From: Oreohelix idahoensis
Lineage: Eukaryota > Mollusca > Gastropoda > Stylommatophora > Oreohelicidae
DNA length: 64,000 nt
Assembly (NCBI GenBank): GCA_024509875.1
Contig: JAMPIV010005015.1
Location: 682,001 to 746,000, forward strand
Direction: 5' to 3'
Under the pieces are notes generated by a model that worked only from the letters and a program-made list of their open reading frames with translations, ran no database searches and was not told where the DNA came from. The translations under genes were made by a program, and so were the position numbers. Below, piece by piece: positions 1 to 11,080 of the stretch (its first letter is position 1; the number at the start of each line of letters is the position of its first letter).

Positions 1-1021
1 TGAGAAGATATTTGTGGGCCTACCGCGCTGAACATTGTCTGTCCCTGTATTGTCGTAAAATATGGAAATAATAACCTAGACTTAGTTCTGAAGGGGCATG
101 ACCACCTTATTGTTTTCAGGGACAGTGGTTCAAACTGTTAGAGCAGGCACACTGGTCAGATTTATCGTACAATCATGGAGGCAGAGAATATATGCCTGGG
201 ACAAGAGTGAACGACCAGAGTGATGAAATCCAGAGTATGCTGACCTTACGAGCAGAGGAGTCTGTTCCTGTCCAGCCATCTCAAAGTTAAGAGGTGTAAA
301 TAGTGACGCTCAGTCTTATGACCCCTCTTAGAATTGAAAATCAAAGAACATAAAGCCAGAGAGACACGACAGTGTTTCCTTGATAGGAAAGTGAAAGTGT
401 AGACCTTATTTTCCATCAAAGACAGACTAGAAATGTGATGAGTGAGCAACAACCACATAGCTTGAAACATCCAGTATTTCCGCAAAGACTACAACACACA
501 CACGTATTACATGACACTATTGTTAATTTTACAAACATACCCTTTGTATAATGTGTAAATATTTCATATAATTATAGTGGGATTGGGATGCCTGATTCCC
601 TTTGACATTGGATCAGGATATACTTTTTATAAATACATAATACATTAAATTTGAAAAGTTAACACTCGACTTACTTAAGGTACCCTCCTTAAAGTTTTGA
701 GGTTATGTGAGAGGTTTGGTGTTATAAGTGTTGTGGGTCCTAACCATACCGGGTGTTTAGCTGGCTTAATTATTGTTGTACTCTCATTACATCACTATGC
801 ATACCCTAGACATAACACGCAGTCATTATACAAATCCAGAGAATAAAGTGCTGACTGAGGTTGACATATGTGGTAGCAAAGAAGGCTATGTAATAAATCA
901 CAATATTATAATAGATTACATAGACCTTCACAGCTGATCTCAGTCAGTACACTAAGTTTCCCTAATTAAATCGTTTCTATATATAAAACTATGTCAATTA
1001 TTCTCCACCCCCCCCCCAAAC
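1..1021 (+). mobile_element. G1 Gypsy LTR, copy A (5' end cut by window)
   Basis: This stretch is nearly the same sequence as 14617-15579 and 8320-9363. Shared landmarks are the block around gggcctaccgcgctgaac near the start and cttcacagctgatctcag near 927. The LTR end is placed by comparison with the other copies, just before the tatattggg leader. A G1 gag relic follows, so this copy sits in the 5' LTR position. Compared with copy C it carries many scattered one- and two-base insertions. No ORF here is credible. Confidence 0.75.
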
Positions 1022-1319
1022 ATCCCCAATATATTGGGTTAGCTCCCGTTCCGGCTATGGAAGACTTCTCCCATTACATAAATTGGGTGTGGGCTAGTCA
1101 TGGGCATATCTAGCAAACCTTCGATTAACATATACTTGGGGTAATTCACTTCAGGAAATTTTTAAAGACTCGTTAAAAAAGGTATCCTCGGGGGGGGTGA
1201 AAATAAATAAGACCTGAGCTCTAACATGCACTCGAGTGTACCTTGGGGGGCACTGTTTCAGTACTTTAATTTAGTATACTGAAGTTTGTTTGCTTAAATT
1301 GTATAAATATACCTATTTA

Positions 1320-2700
1320 ATGGGTAACTTGGGCAAAATTTCGATCTGCTGCTGTATTTAGCCTATAAGGGGAGTTTGGCCAAAAGAAATGAACATGGAG
1401 GGCCTTTATAGATATTCTGATTGATTATGTCACAGAAATTTAATATTCCCATGTGATAAGTTCATATGCCAGGGAAGAAAATTGATTTATTGGCTGAATT
1501 TTTTTATAAAAGTAGAAGAGTGCTAGAGAGATTAAGAAACGTTTCATTCACAGTTACATTTGAGCTGAACAAATTCAAAATTTTGCGTTTTCTCACTATG
1601 AGGCATTTTACTAATTAAAAAGCTACATATCATTGAACCTGAACCAGCATAGCTAGGGCATTAGTCCCCCCACGGCTGCAAAGTAAGAGATTACAATTGG
1701 CTGCAGATAAGGAGCAGAAGAGAAACAAGTGCAGCAGAGATAAGATTTTATTTTTTGGAGCGAGAGGTCTGCTGCCGCATAAGGTTTTTAAGGATATCAT
1801 CTTTGGAGCATTGCGAATAATTACTGGGCCGATTTTTTTTTTTTCCTCAGAAGAAGAAAAAAGATTGGCTAGGACAGAAGCATTATCCAGTGCTTTTAAG
1901 AAAGAATTTTGGCTGCGGAAGCAGAGGATAGGAGATTGCAGCGGGAGCATGAGTGACACGATCACTCATTGAATAATGGAAATTCTTGGTCAAAGGCCCA
2001 TGACACAGGGACAATGTCTTGAACAACTTCCTTTGCCTCTGATGCTCCGACGCAAGAGTCAGCGGGGCCTTACTCAGCTGATAGGGAACGTGGGGGAAAC
2101 GCATCTAGAGGACTTTGTTGAAAAAGAAGACCTGCTATGCAAGCAGTTATAGCTAAGTAGGTACGAATTGTTAGAGGATATGGGTTGGAGAGAGAGAGGA
2201 AAGAAGAATCACAAGGGCTACGTGGTACGGCTTATGATAGTTTTTTTACCCAAAAGAAGAGTAAGAGAGAGGGGAAAGACAGCAGGATTGAGGAAAGAAG
2301 ATCAGCATAGAAAATGCTTATGTTTGTTAAGATACGAAAGAGCTGAAGAGGCTCTGTTGTTTAAGACGAAGAATGAGAATGAGTTTTATCTTAGGAAAAA
2401 ATTGACAGCGGCTCCAGCATAAGTTGCTCTGTCAGAGGTGAAACTATATCAGACTCCAGTTCTCTGCACGGTTTTGTCTCTGCCAAAAGATCTTACCTCC
2501 AGCAATGGAGATCTTCTCCTCATTCCCAAGATCCTTAAGGGAACTGATCCTTCTAACACTCATCTCTTCAAATGAGCTATGTCTTTCACTCTTGATTCCT
2601 TTTCTTTCCTAAAACTCAAATGAGAAAGATTGACTCATGTTAGAACAATTTGAGAAATTGCAACTGGGTGGGTTAGAGAGTGTCGCGTTGGAAGGTATAT
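1320..2700 (+). pseudogene. G1 gag relic, copy A (preceded by leader 1022-1319)
   Basis: The start (atgggtaacttgggcaaaat) matches the start of the intact gag at 30307, which encodes MADLAKFRSAA. Later matching blocks are a gaactatt-like stretch near 2170, the gtcagaggtgaaac block at 2432 that precedes ctctgcacgg, and a weak match to the SCAN-like end near 2640-2700. The reading frame is broken many times by indels and stops, so no protein is expected. The leader at 1022-1319 matches the untranslated leaders at 9364-9650 and 30117-30306. The gag identity is clear from this alignment; the 3' limit is approximate because a second gag relic of another family begins within about 200 bp. Confidence 0.65.
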
Positions 2701-2899
2701 GAAACTTTCCCAGGCCCTAAAAGGTTCTGCAAAAAGATGTTTATTCTAACTGGAAAGTAGACCAACAAGACTGACTACGTTTGATCTTAGATGTGATGAA
2801 GAAAGCGTTAACTGGAGCGCTTTGAAATGAACCGCTACGCGTTAATCACAATACCCAAGTTTTTGAAACTGTTTCTCGACAACAGCCGGAAAAAGGAAT

Positions 2900-3560
2900 T
2901 CTGAAATTTTCACCAAGTTCATCATACTCGTCTTAAGGGATATCTAACAAAGCAACCTTTGCAGCTTTCGCAGCTCCAACTCTACCTATGAGAAAGGTCT
3001 TGAGGAACTTGTTTCTAACTGAACAAATAAAGAACACTTTGTCTGCTGATACCCGGAGATTACCTGCTGAGCTGAAGCAGGGGGCATTGGAAATGGGCAG
3101 CATCTTGAAACAATTTTGGAAAGGCACAGCTCTGAGCGTTTATCACAATGCCGCTGGACTGACCTAACTACCGGCCACAAAGCGCGACAACCCCTCTCCC
3201 AGACAGAGGAGATTTTCGTAAACATAACCTTGATGCAATCCTTCTCAGGCTTCTAACCAAGGAAACGTTAATCCACAGTGAGAAAAGGACCTCAAAACCC
3301 CCTTACCTGAAAAAATCCAAGTTCTACAAGAACAAGTACCCCCAACTGTTCACCCCACCCAACAGTCTATTATCGAACCAGGGCGACGACCCTACATAAC
3401 TGGCAAGCGTAGCATTGAAAGGACCTTAGGTGGCAAAGGGAAAATTTCCCCTGAGCACGGACCATATGATCAAGACCTGAGCACACCAGAGTCGAAAACG
3501 CATCGGATGCTTATTAAAACAGGACCTCGCAAGGCGGATGGCTGACAACAGAACAGAATA
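2900..3560 (+). pseudogene. G2 gag relic with SCAN-like C-terminal segment
   Basis: Conceptual translation near 2985-3125 contains VLRNLFLTEQIKNTLSADTR, which has the LxxLxxxEQxxxxLxxDxR pattern of the SCAN-like end of Gmr1-type gag proteins. The intact gag at 30307 has the comparable segment MILIEQLRESMAPDLRKF. Frames are interrupted by stops. It lies directly upstream of protease-like and integrase-like relics in the same orientation, so it is most simply the gag end of one G2 element. The junction with the G1 gag upstream is not resolved. Family assignment is an inference from motif and order. Confidence 0.45.
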
Positions 3561-3900
3561 ATGCTTTGTATTGACAGTGATTCCCAACCTGTTGGGGATA
3601 GACCCCCCAACGCGAGGAACTGTTACATTTTCAATGAACGGTTCTCTAAACTTCTTGCCTTATTTTGACACGGGGCTTTCTTATGATTGCATTGTTGCCA
3701 GAAAGCTGGTTCAAAACCCGGTCAAGCGGACAGGGAGAGACCGTCAAACTTTGTGGAGTTCGTAAGAGTGAATGCACCTCAACAGCGCTTGTTTCCCCAT
3801 CGAATTGGTGGAGAACTTCTAGAAGCCCGGATAGAAGTACGTTACACTTGGTCACGTTGTAGAGGTGTGATCAAAGAGCGCTGTTATGGATGATCCCCAT
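3560..3900 (+). pseudogene. Putative retroviral-type aspartic protease relic (G2)
   Basis: Translation of 3664-3700 gives FDTGLSYDCIVARKL, a DTG followed by hydrophobic sequence as in retropepsins (usually DTGA/DSGA). It is followed by a segment with many basic residues and HRIGGELLEARIEV. At least two frame changes are needed to read it through. Its place between gag and integrase relics supports protease, but there is no strong second motif, so the call is tentative. Confidence 0.35.
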
Positions 3901-4089
3901 CTACCCAGTCCAATCATAACTTGGCGGGACCTTACGTGGTATGCCTGGGGAAACCAGGAAGAGCCGATATGTGGCATATGTAACATTGTTAACTATCAAG
4001 AGGGCAAACCTGAGAAAAGGAACGGATTCCACATGCCTGCAGCCAAATTGTTGGACCTAGGAACTTAAATTCGAAGCGCAACACAAGGA

Positions 4090-5529
4090 CCATACTTTGG
4101 CAGCTACCTGCTTTAGGAAACTGGACATTGCCCATAAGGTTGAAGGTGAACCCCAAAACAGCATTGGGGAATTTTTTTCTGAGGATGGCGTACATTTATC
4201 GGAGATCGGCAAGCCATAAATGTACCAAGGTTACAACCATGCTCTCTAGTACGAAACAGTACAGAGCAAGCCAAATCCTAGAAATGGGGAACTCTCTTCT
4301 AAGCCTTTAGCGGACATATGCTGACAGAACGCCACAAACCAACGTTATAACCACTCATTTATTGGTGGCCAGGAGTCAAACTTACTGATATTAATCTGAT
4401 ATGTCCAAATCCTAGTAGCCCAGTGCATAAAACGTGATAACCACCCAAGCAACGGGCACCCCAGAAATTTCTTTGGGTGAAATGCCAATATGTGTACTCA
4501 CCATTTCGAACGGGTTGTAGATGACATTTAGTGGCCTTTCGAAAGGACTAAAAGAAGGAACAGGTTCATCCTGACCTTAGTCGATACATGCACTTTATGG
4601 GCAGAAGCTATCCCGCTAACATGCGCAGATGCCAAGCATGTCGCAGAAGCCCTCGTGCAGATTTTCACTCGGTTGGGATTCCCTCAGCAAGTGTTGACGG
4701 ATAATGAGATCTCCATACCGAAACCTTTTTGATGGATGAGATTTTGTTAAGATCTTGAGGACGCAACACATCCACACTAAGCCATAAACTCCGGCGGAAA
4801 TGGGCTCGTGGAACGTGCTAATGGAAACCTCACCATGATGCTAAGCAAGTAAGCTGGCACAAGTGAAACCTGAAGATTGGGATCTCTGTATTCCTGCAGC
4901 ATTTATTTGGCTACAGAGAATCTCCTCATACTTCCACAGGATTTCCGCCAGCTACACTCTTATTTGGCAGACCCATTAAGGGCCCGCTTGAAGCCTTACT
5001 TCAGTCTCTGACAGACGAGAAGGCTGATGAGACAGTTGTCTCAGCCAGTAAATATGTGTCGGTTTTAAAGGAACGGTTGAAACTAGGGTGGGACCTAGCA
5101 ACGACTAACTTTAAGCGAGCTCGCACAAAGCACGCTAACCGATACAGGAAAGTCGCGGAAGAGAGAGAACTGGAAGCAGGAGAGAAAGTTTTGGTGTTGC
5201 TCCCTACCGAGAACAACCAACTGAAGATCGGATGGCAAGGGCCGTTTACCGTCCTGAAAAAGATTTCTAAGGCTAACTACCAGATCTCTATTGAAGGAAA
5301 GGAGAAGGTTTTCCATTTAAATCTCTTAAAGAGATACTTGGAAAAACCAGTGCCAACCTCCGACCATCTCCTGACGATCGCCAAAACTGACGAAGATGAC
5401 GATAGTGGCAGGGATATTCCACCGCTATCACAGGAAATCTTTCAAAAATGTCAGAAGCGGCGACGCTCTTTCAAGCGCGCATATGAGACATTCCGGGGGA
5501 AGGAAACTTTGAGGAGTGGACTTGAGTAG
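4090..5529 (+). pseudogene. G2 integrase relic with intact C-terminal GPY/F module
   Basis: Degraded HHCC-like sequence lies at about 4310-4440 (conceptual HMLTERHK, then WWPGVK). The catalytic core follows at about 4555-4720: ILTLVDTCTLWAEAIPL holds the first Asp and GFPQQVLTDN the second. The third acidic residue is obscured by frameshifts near 4800. From 5056 to 5529 one frame is open for 157 codons and encodes KLGWDLATTNFKRARTKHAN, then EKVLVLLPTENNQLKIGWQG and FHLNLLKRYLEK, a GPY/F module. The matching part of the Gypsy at 32268 is roughly half identical, so this is a related but different family. No reverse transcriptase lies between protease and integrase or after the integrase; the 5529 stop is followed within 112 bp by a polypurine tract. 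Confidence 0.75.
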
Positions 5530-5640
5530 GAATTGGACAGAGATGGAGGGGAAGATGAGAGGGAAGAGGACAGACACCCCGAAGCTACGGTTATAGGAAA
5601 TTAAACTCCATAACGTAGACATGGAGTGCTTCCATATCTT

Positions 5641-5655
5641 AAAGGGGGGAGGCTC
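5641..5655 (+). promoter_or_regulatory. Polypurine tract of the G2 element
   Basis: The sequence aaaggggggaggctc directly precedes tgtcacgtaggg, an expected TG-type LTR start. In LTR retrotransposons the purine run primes plus-strand DNA synthesis and sits next to the 3' LTR. It marks the end of the G2 internal region even though RT is absent. Confidence 0.6.
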
Positions 5656-8277
5656 TGTCACGTAGGGTTTATAGTCATTTAATTTCCTACATCTTCTTCC
5701 TATTCTTTCACATAAATTCTCTCTTTTATTATCTCTGTAATTTTTTTTCCTGTATATTTTTCATCCATTCGCTTTGCGACTATTATTTTCTTATTATTCT
5801 CCAACTTTACCTTTTTTCCTTTCTCTTAAACTGAGAATCGCGCTAGGACGATATTACGTAGATGTCAGGGCTGCAGGGCGTCAGAAGGCGTGATAAGTCG
5901 GTTCGCTGAACATAGGACGTAGCAAATCGTCTACATTCTCACCGAGCGCGCGAGCTTCTTCTCGGCATAAGTCCCGGTGAGGTGTGATACTTTACATCTG
6001 CACCGGTCAGTATCCAGACATTTGTCTGGAAAATCCCAAACTGACACGGCGCTCACTTGGGCCATGGTCAGCTGTAGTGTGAAAACTGCCCTGCAATGGA
6101 GTCGGCTGTCTGGGATTTGAAACTGACACGCGTACATCGTGGTCAGTAGGTGACAGTTACGACACGCGTTAAGCGGACGTAAATGTTGGGAGTAGGGGAG
6201 ATAATTTCGCTTGGCGAAATAAGTTTGGGCCCTTTGTCTGATTTTAAGATATTGGCCAAGTTTGAAACTTTAATTTCATTCTCGCTCATAGACTCCACAG
6301 TAGATAGGTCGCTCGAAAACAGAATAGCTGTTAGCGAAGATCTCAGTTTGTTTCGGCAATTTGTCGAACTTCTAGACTTCCAGAAATATTTTCAGCATTT
6401 TTATTCTTAAGTTGTGCGACTACCTGTAATTCTGTGGTTGAGGTAATTAATATGATAGATATATAGATTTTGTGAGTGTTAAAGTGTTAAATCGCTTAAT
6501 TCATTTTAATCTATTTCTTTAGCGCAGAAGAGAAATAAAGTGGTAGGCTATTATATTTTCTAGGGAAGCATTCAGTGGAAAGCAGAAAAAAATTAAAATT
6601 TCTAGCTTATAACGGCAATTGTAGCTATTTATAAATTTAATTTAACTGCTAATACTCAGTCGAGTGTATTTTTCTAAACTAACGTATAAACTCTAGAATC
6701 CAGCCTCATGAATGGTGACTCGGGAATACGCACGTGTTCTTAATTTATGAGGAATTGCTGATTTTTAAAATAATAACTTACGTCACGGGAAGTTTAAATG
6801 ATAAGCAAAGCTCTCTGCTTGCAAGTTTAAATGTAAGTTTTAACCAGTACAGATTCTGTTTATTATATTATATGTGTTATTTTTCCTCCACACAGTGAAA
6901 GTTTTGGGGTGACCCTAACTTTTACCAGCACCTAGTAGTAGTTTCCATACTTGTGAAGAAATAGACAGTCCTTATTTTGAACCACGTGGGTTTTCTCAAG
7001 TAACACTGATCTGACGGTGCAAGTTAGACAGAAATACTAATATCCCTATAACGGGTTTTCAAAGACTGTAATGATAAATACTGGACCTTGGAGCCAGCAC
7101 TTAATTTCTTCTAGAAACTCTATATAATTTGCTGCCTGGTGGCGTGAATATTAACAATCATTTCCCGACTAGATTATATCTTGTGGACAAATCTGTGGTG
7201 TGACTAAAGTGAATCCTATACTGAGAGAAGGCACCGACCTGACATTCATCATTTTTTAGAAACCTACGCTATTGACACTGTGCTCTGCTAACTCCCGCGC
7301 CTGGAATAATTGTTAGCTGACTTAATCAGACATTTGAACAAATTTGCATACCCAAGTAGTCGTTCCCGGAGACTCCAAGTTAAATACGTCTTTTGGAACT
7401 GGGGACTTCTTGGCAGAAGACTGCATTTTTTGAGTCTGTGTGAAAATCTAAAATCAATGTGTTCCAAGAGGCAGCAAGCAAAGTCGTGAGTACAAGTATG
7501 AGAAGCCATGGCGGAATGAATGAGTGTACGCTGGTTGAGTGATATTTTTCACTATTTTATCTTTGACACCCTGTTGCTGTCCTAAAATTTTTGCTCAATC
7601 TGCATAATTTGTTGCTAAGGCTAGAGGTCTTGTGTTTTTGTCTTAGGTTAAATCAGATTTTTTTTTCAAACTCTGTGCATATAATTACGAGATAAAACAA
7701 AGAAAAACTCTTAGACTCAAACCCTATGTATCTGTGACTCGGGCGCCATCATCTGTTCTCTTAACGGGGCAGGGCTAAACCTAGAGTTAACACTATAACG
7801 GGGCTATCATCCTTGCAACATTTCCTTGATTTTTTATGACTATGTGTATATGTATTTTCCTTGATGTACTTTCTTTGATGTTGTGAGCCGATTTTTTCCT
7901 GATAATAAAATCGCTCTTGAACTTAATAATCGTGTTTGGTCAGCTCGTTCTAGATAATATATATATCATTTTTATAGTTTTCCCACGTCTGTGTGTTTAC
8001 CTGTCGTCACGTGTATGTGCGTGCCTGTGAGTGATAGAAATATACGTAATATGTATATGGTGTAGTCTGTCTGACGCTGTAACAACTGTTGTAGAAGATA
8101 GGTGAGAGAGAGAAGAATTCTTTTCGCTTTCAGAGACAGCCACTATATCAAAATCTATCATCTCACGTGTGTGGAAATTCTATTACCTTTCACTAACTCT
8201 CACTGAGTCTATCACCTATTCAAACCTATTCAGAAGGGACCAAACCTAGTCTTAATTCTCCTAACGTAAATCTACGA
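5656..8277 (+). other. Presumed G2 3' LTR and unassigned sequence
   Basis: It begins TGTCACG just after the polypurine tract, so at least the first part should be an LTR. The right boundary is not determined because no second copy of this LTR is present in the window. An AATAAA signal lies at 7914-7919 in a T-rich context, compatible with an LTR polyadenylation site. No convincing ORF is present. At 8278 the sequence changes abruptly to G1 LTR. Confidence 0.4.
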
Positions 8278-9363
8278 CATACACATTAGGGACAGGGTAA
8301 AACTGGAGAAAGCAGTGTCATGAGAAGAAAAAAATGATGGGCCATCCCTGCGCTGAACATGTCTGTCCTGTATTGTCCGTAAAATATGGAACATAAAACC
8401 AAGCTTAGATCTGACGGGGCATTGACCCAACCATTATAGTTTCATGACAGTGGTCCTCAAAACTGTAGAGCACACCAGGTCAGATTATCGTAAACAATCC
8501 GGAGCAGAGAAAATTGCCTGTGGACAAGAGAAACGACTCAGAGTGATGAAATCCAGAGTAAGCTGACCTAAACTATACGAGCTAGGAAGTCTGTTCCCTG
8601 TCAGCCAACTCAAATTTAAAGTAGGTGTAAACAGTGACGCTCAGTCATAGAACCCCTCTAGAAATTGAAAATCAAAGGAACATAAAGCCAGAGAGACTCG
8701 ACAGTGTTTACCCTTGAATATGAAAGTGAAAGTGTAAGACCTTATTTCCATCAAAAAAAGACAGGACTAGAAATGTATGAGGAGTCATACAACCAATAGC
8801 TTGAACATCCGATATTTCCGGCAAAGGACTACAAAACACAAGCAATCCCAGCGATTACATGACACAGTTGTTGAATTTTAACATTACCCTTTGATAAAAG
8901 TAAAAAAAACTAAATATTTCATATAATTATATGGATTGGGATTCCTGATTCCTTTGACATTGGAGCAGGAGAATCTTTTATAAATTCATAATTACATAAA
9001 ATTGAAAAGTTACACACCAATGTGTCGCCTTAACTTAAGGTCCCTCTTAAAAGTTGTTGAGGATTGTTAATGTTTTGGTGTTATAAGTTTTGTGGGTCCT
9101 TACCATAGGTGTTAAGCGTGGCGGTTAATTTAATGTGGTACACACTTTACATCACTATCATACACTAGACCCAGAACACGCAGTCAGTCATTATACACAA
9201 TCCAGAATTAAGTCTGACTGAGGGTTGACATATAGTGTAGAAAAGAATGGTATGGTACTAAATCACAATATTACAATAGATACATAGACCCTTCACATTC
9301 TGATCTCAAGTCAGTACACTAAGTCCCCCTATAACGATATTTATTCTCCCCATTTCAACCACA
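8278..9363 (+). mobile_element. G1 Gypsy LTR, copy B
   Basis: It matches 14578-15579 from cacattagggacagg onward, with many small indels, and ends in ccaca before the tatattgggg leader. The first 620 bp or so of the LTR seen in copy C (13959-14577) are missing here, so copy B is truncated at its 5' side where it abuts the G2 region. A G1 gag relic follows, placing it in the 5' LTR position. Confidence 0.75.
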
Positions 9364-9650
9364 TATATTGGGGTTAGCTCGTTCCGGGGATATATTAGAT
9401 AGACTTCTCCCATTACATAAATTGGGTAAGGACTAGTCCAAGGGGATATCTAGAACTTTCGTATTAAACATATAATTGGGGTTAATTCACTTCAGTGAAA
9501 TAATCAAGAAATTTAAAAGGATTTATCTCGGGTGAAAATAAATAAGACTTGAGCTCTCAATGGCCTAGTGGGTCCATTATAATAAATAGTAAATTTGAAG
9601 TTTGTTTGCTTAGAGTCATTGTACTAAATTTTATCCCCTAATATAGCGGA

Positions 9651-11080
9651 ATGGCAGACTTGGCAAAATTTCGATCTGTTGCTGTGCTAGACGGCCAATC
9701 AAGAAATTGAACATGGAGGGGCAAGTTCTGATTGATTATGGTCACAACAAGTGTGATATAAGATCATTCCATGGAAGAAAAATAGGGTGCAGAGGAAAAG
9801 AAATTGAAAGTAGAAGATGCAGAGATAGCTTAAGAAACATCAGTTTAACAGATTGAGGCTGAAAAAAAAATAAGTAGTTACAGATGGAGGCAGATGCAAA
9901 AAGCTACAGATTGAAGCTGACCAAGCCAGCTAGGAAGGGGCATTAGAGAAGGCTTGAAAGTAAGAGATTACAGACTGCTGCAGAAAAGGAAGCAGAAGAA
10001 AGAAGATGGCAGCAGAGGCAAGAAAACTGGCTGCCGAAATAGAAGAAAAAAGATTTGGCATCAGAGGAAGAAAACTGGCTGCCGAAAGAGAATAAAAAAG
10101 ATTGGCTGCAGAAACAAAAATGAAAGAAATAAGAATGGGCTGCGGAAGCAGAGATAAGGAGATTGCATCGGTGGAGCAAGACTACGACTCAGGGTATTTG
10201 GAAAATTCCAGCCATTTCTCCTTAAAAAGGTGCCAGATCTCCTTTGCCTCTGAAGCACCGGCTAGTCCAGAGGTGCCTCAACCGTCAGCATTAACTTCCA
10301 TCTGGATCACTATTGATTGAAAAAGAATGATGACCTTGAGATTTATAAAGTAGGTACTAATAGTTATTTCCTAAGCCTCAAATGGTAGGAGAGAGAAAGT
10401 GTGTAGTATAAGTTATCACAAGGGCTTCTCCTTTGGTGGTACGGCTTATAATAAGTATTTGTGCAAAAATTACAGTGGATACCAGAAAATTATGACATGC
10501 TGAATCAGGCTCTGTTGTTAATGATAAACGAAAAAAATGGTGAGATATTATAAGTAAAAAATTTAGAATGCTAAGTTACTGTCCAGGTGAAACTTATCAC
10601 ACCAGTTCGTTTACTCTGCACGTTAGAGACATACTTGAGAAATGGACATTCCTCAGGTGAAAACCAAGAAATTAACGAAATGAATCCAATATAGGCAATT
10701 AGGAGAGTGTCCATGGATCCTGACCTGAGAAAGAATCACAACGGAACACAGGAGCAGAAATACTGGGTGAGGTTTACTGAGAGTAGCAGAATGGAATAAA
10801 GCAGCTCATGCTGAGTGTAACAAGTAACAACAAGAAACAAGAAGAAACTAATTTAAAAGGCACCACAAAAAACCCTGAATACTTTGATCCTATAGAACCG
10901 CACAAACAGAAAACAACAAACAGAATTGATAGACCGACGAAATACTAATACAAATAAAAACCCCACAATTTGATGAAAGAAAAACTTGTCAACCAAAACA
11001 ATCAACCCAAAAAAGAGAAGTTGTGAACAAATTGTCGAATGATACAATCAATGAGAACTGACTAATGCAGAAGGAAGACC
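9651..11080 (+). pseudogene. G1 gag relic, copy B (preceded by leader 9364-9650)
   Basis: It starts ATGGCAGACTTGGCAAAATT and follows the intact gag at 30307 almost base by base at the ends: ctgcacgttagagacatact near 10618, gtccatggatcctgacctga near 10708, ccccacaatttgatgaaag near 10961. Small insertions and deletions occur about every 10-20 bases, far more than substitutions, so the frame is destroyed. That pattern fits either old decay or uncorrected long-read error. Similarity fades around 11080, about where the zinc knuckle would be. Confidence 0.7.

Noticed and set aside
1630..1972. Overlapping open frames on both strands
   Set aside because: They fall in the decayed G1 gag and do not follow the gag frame.
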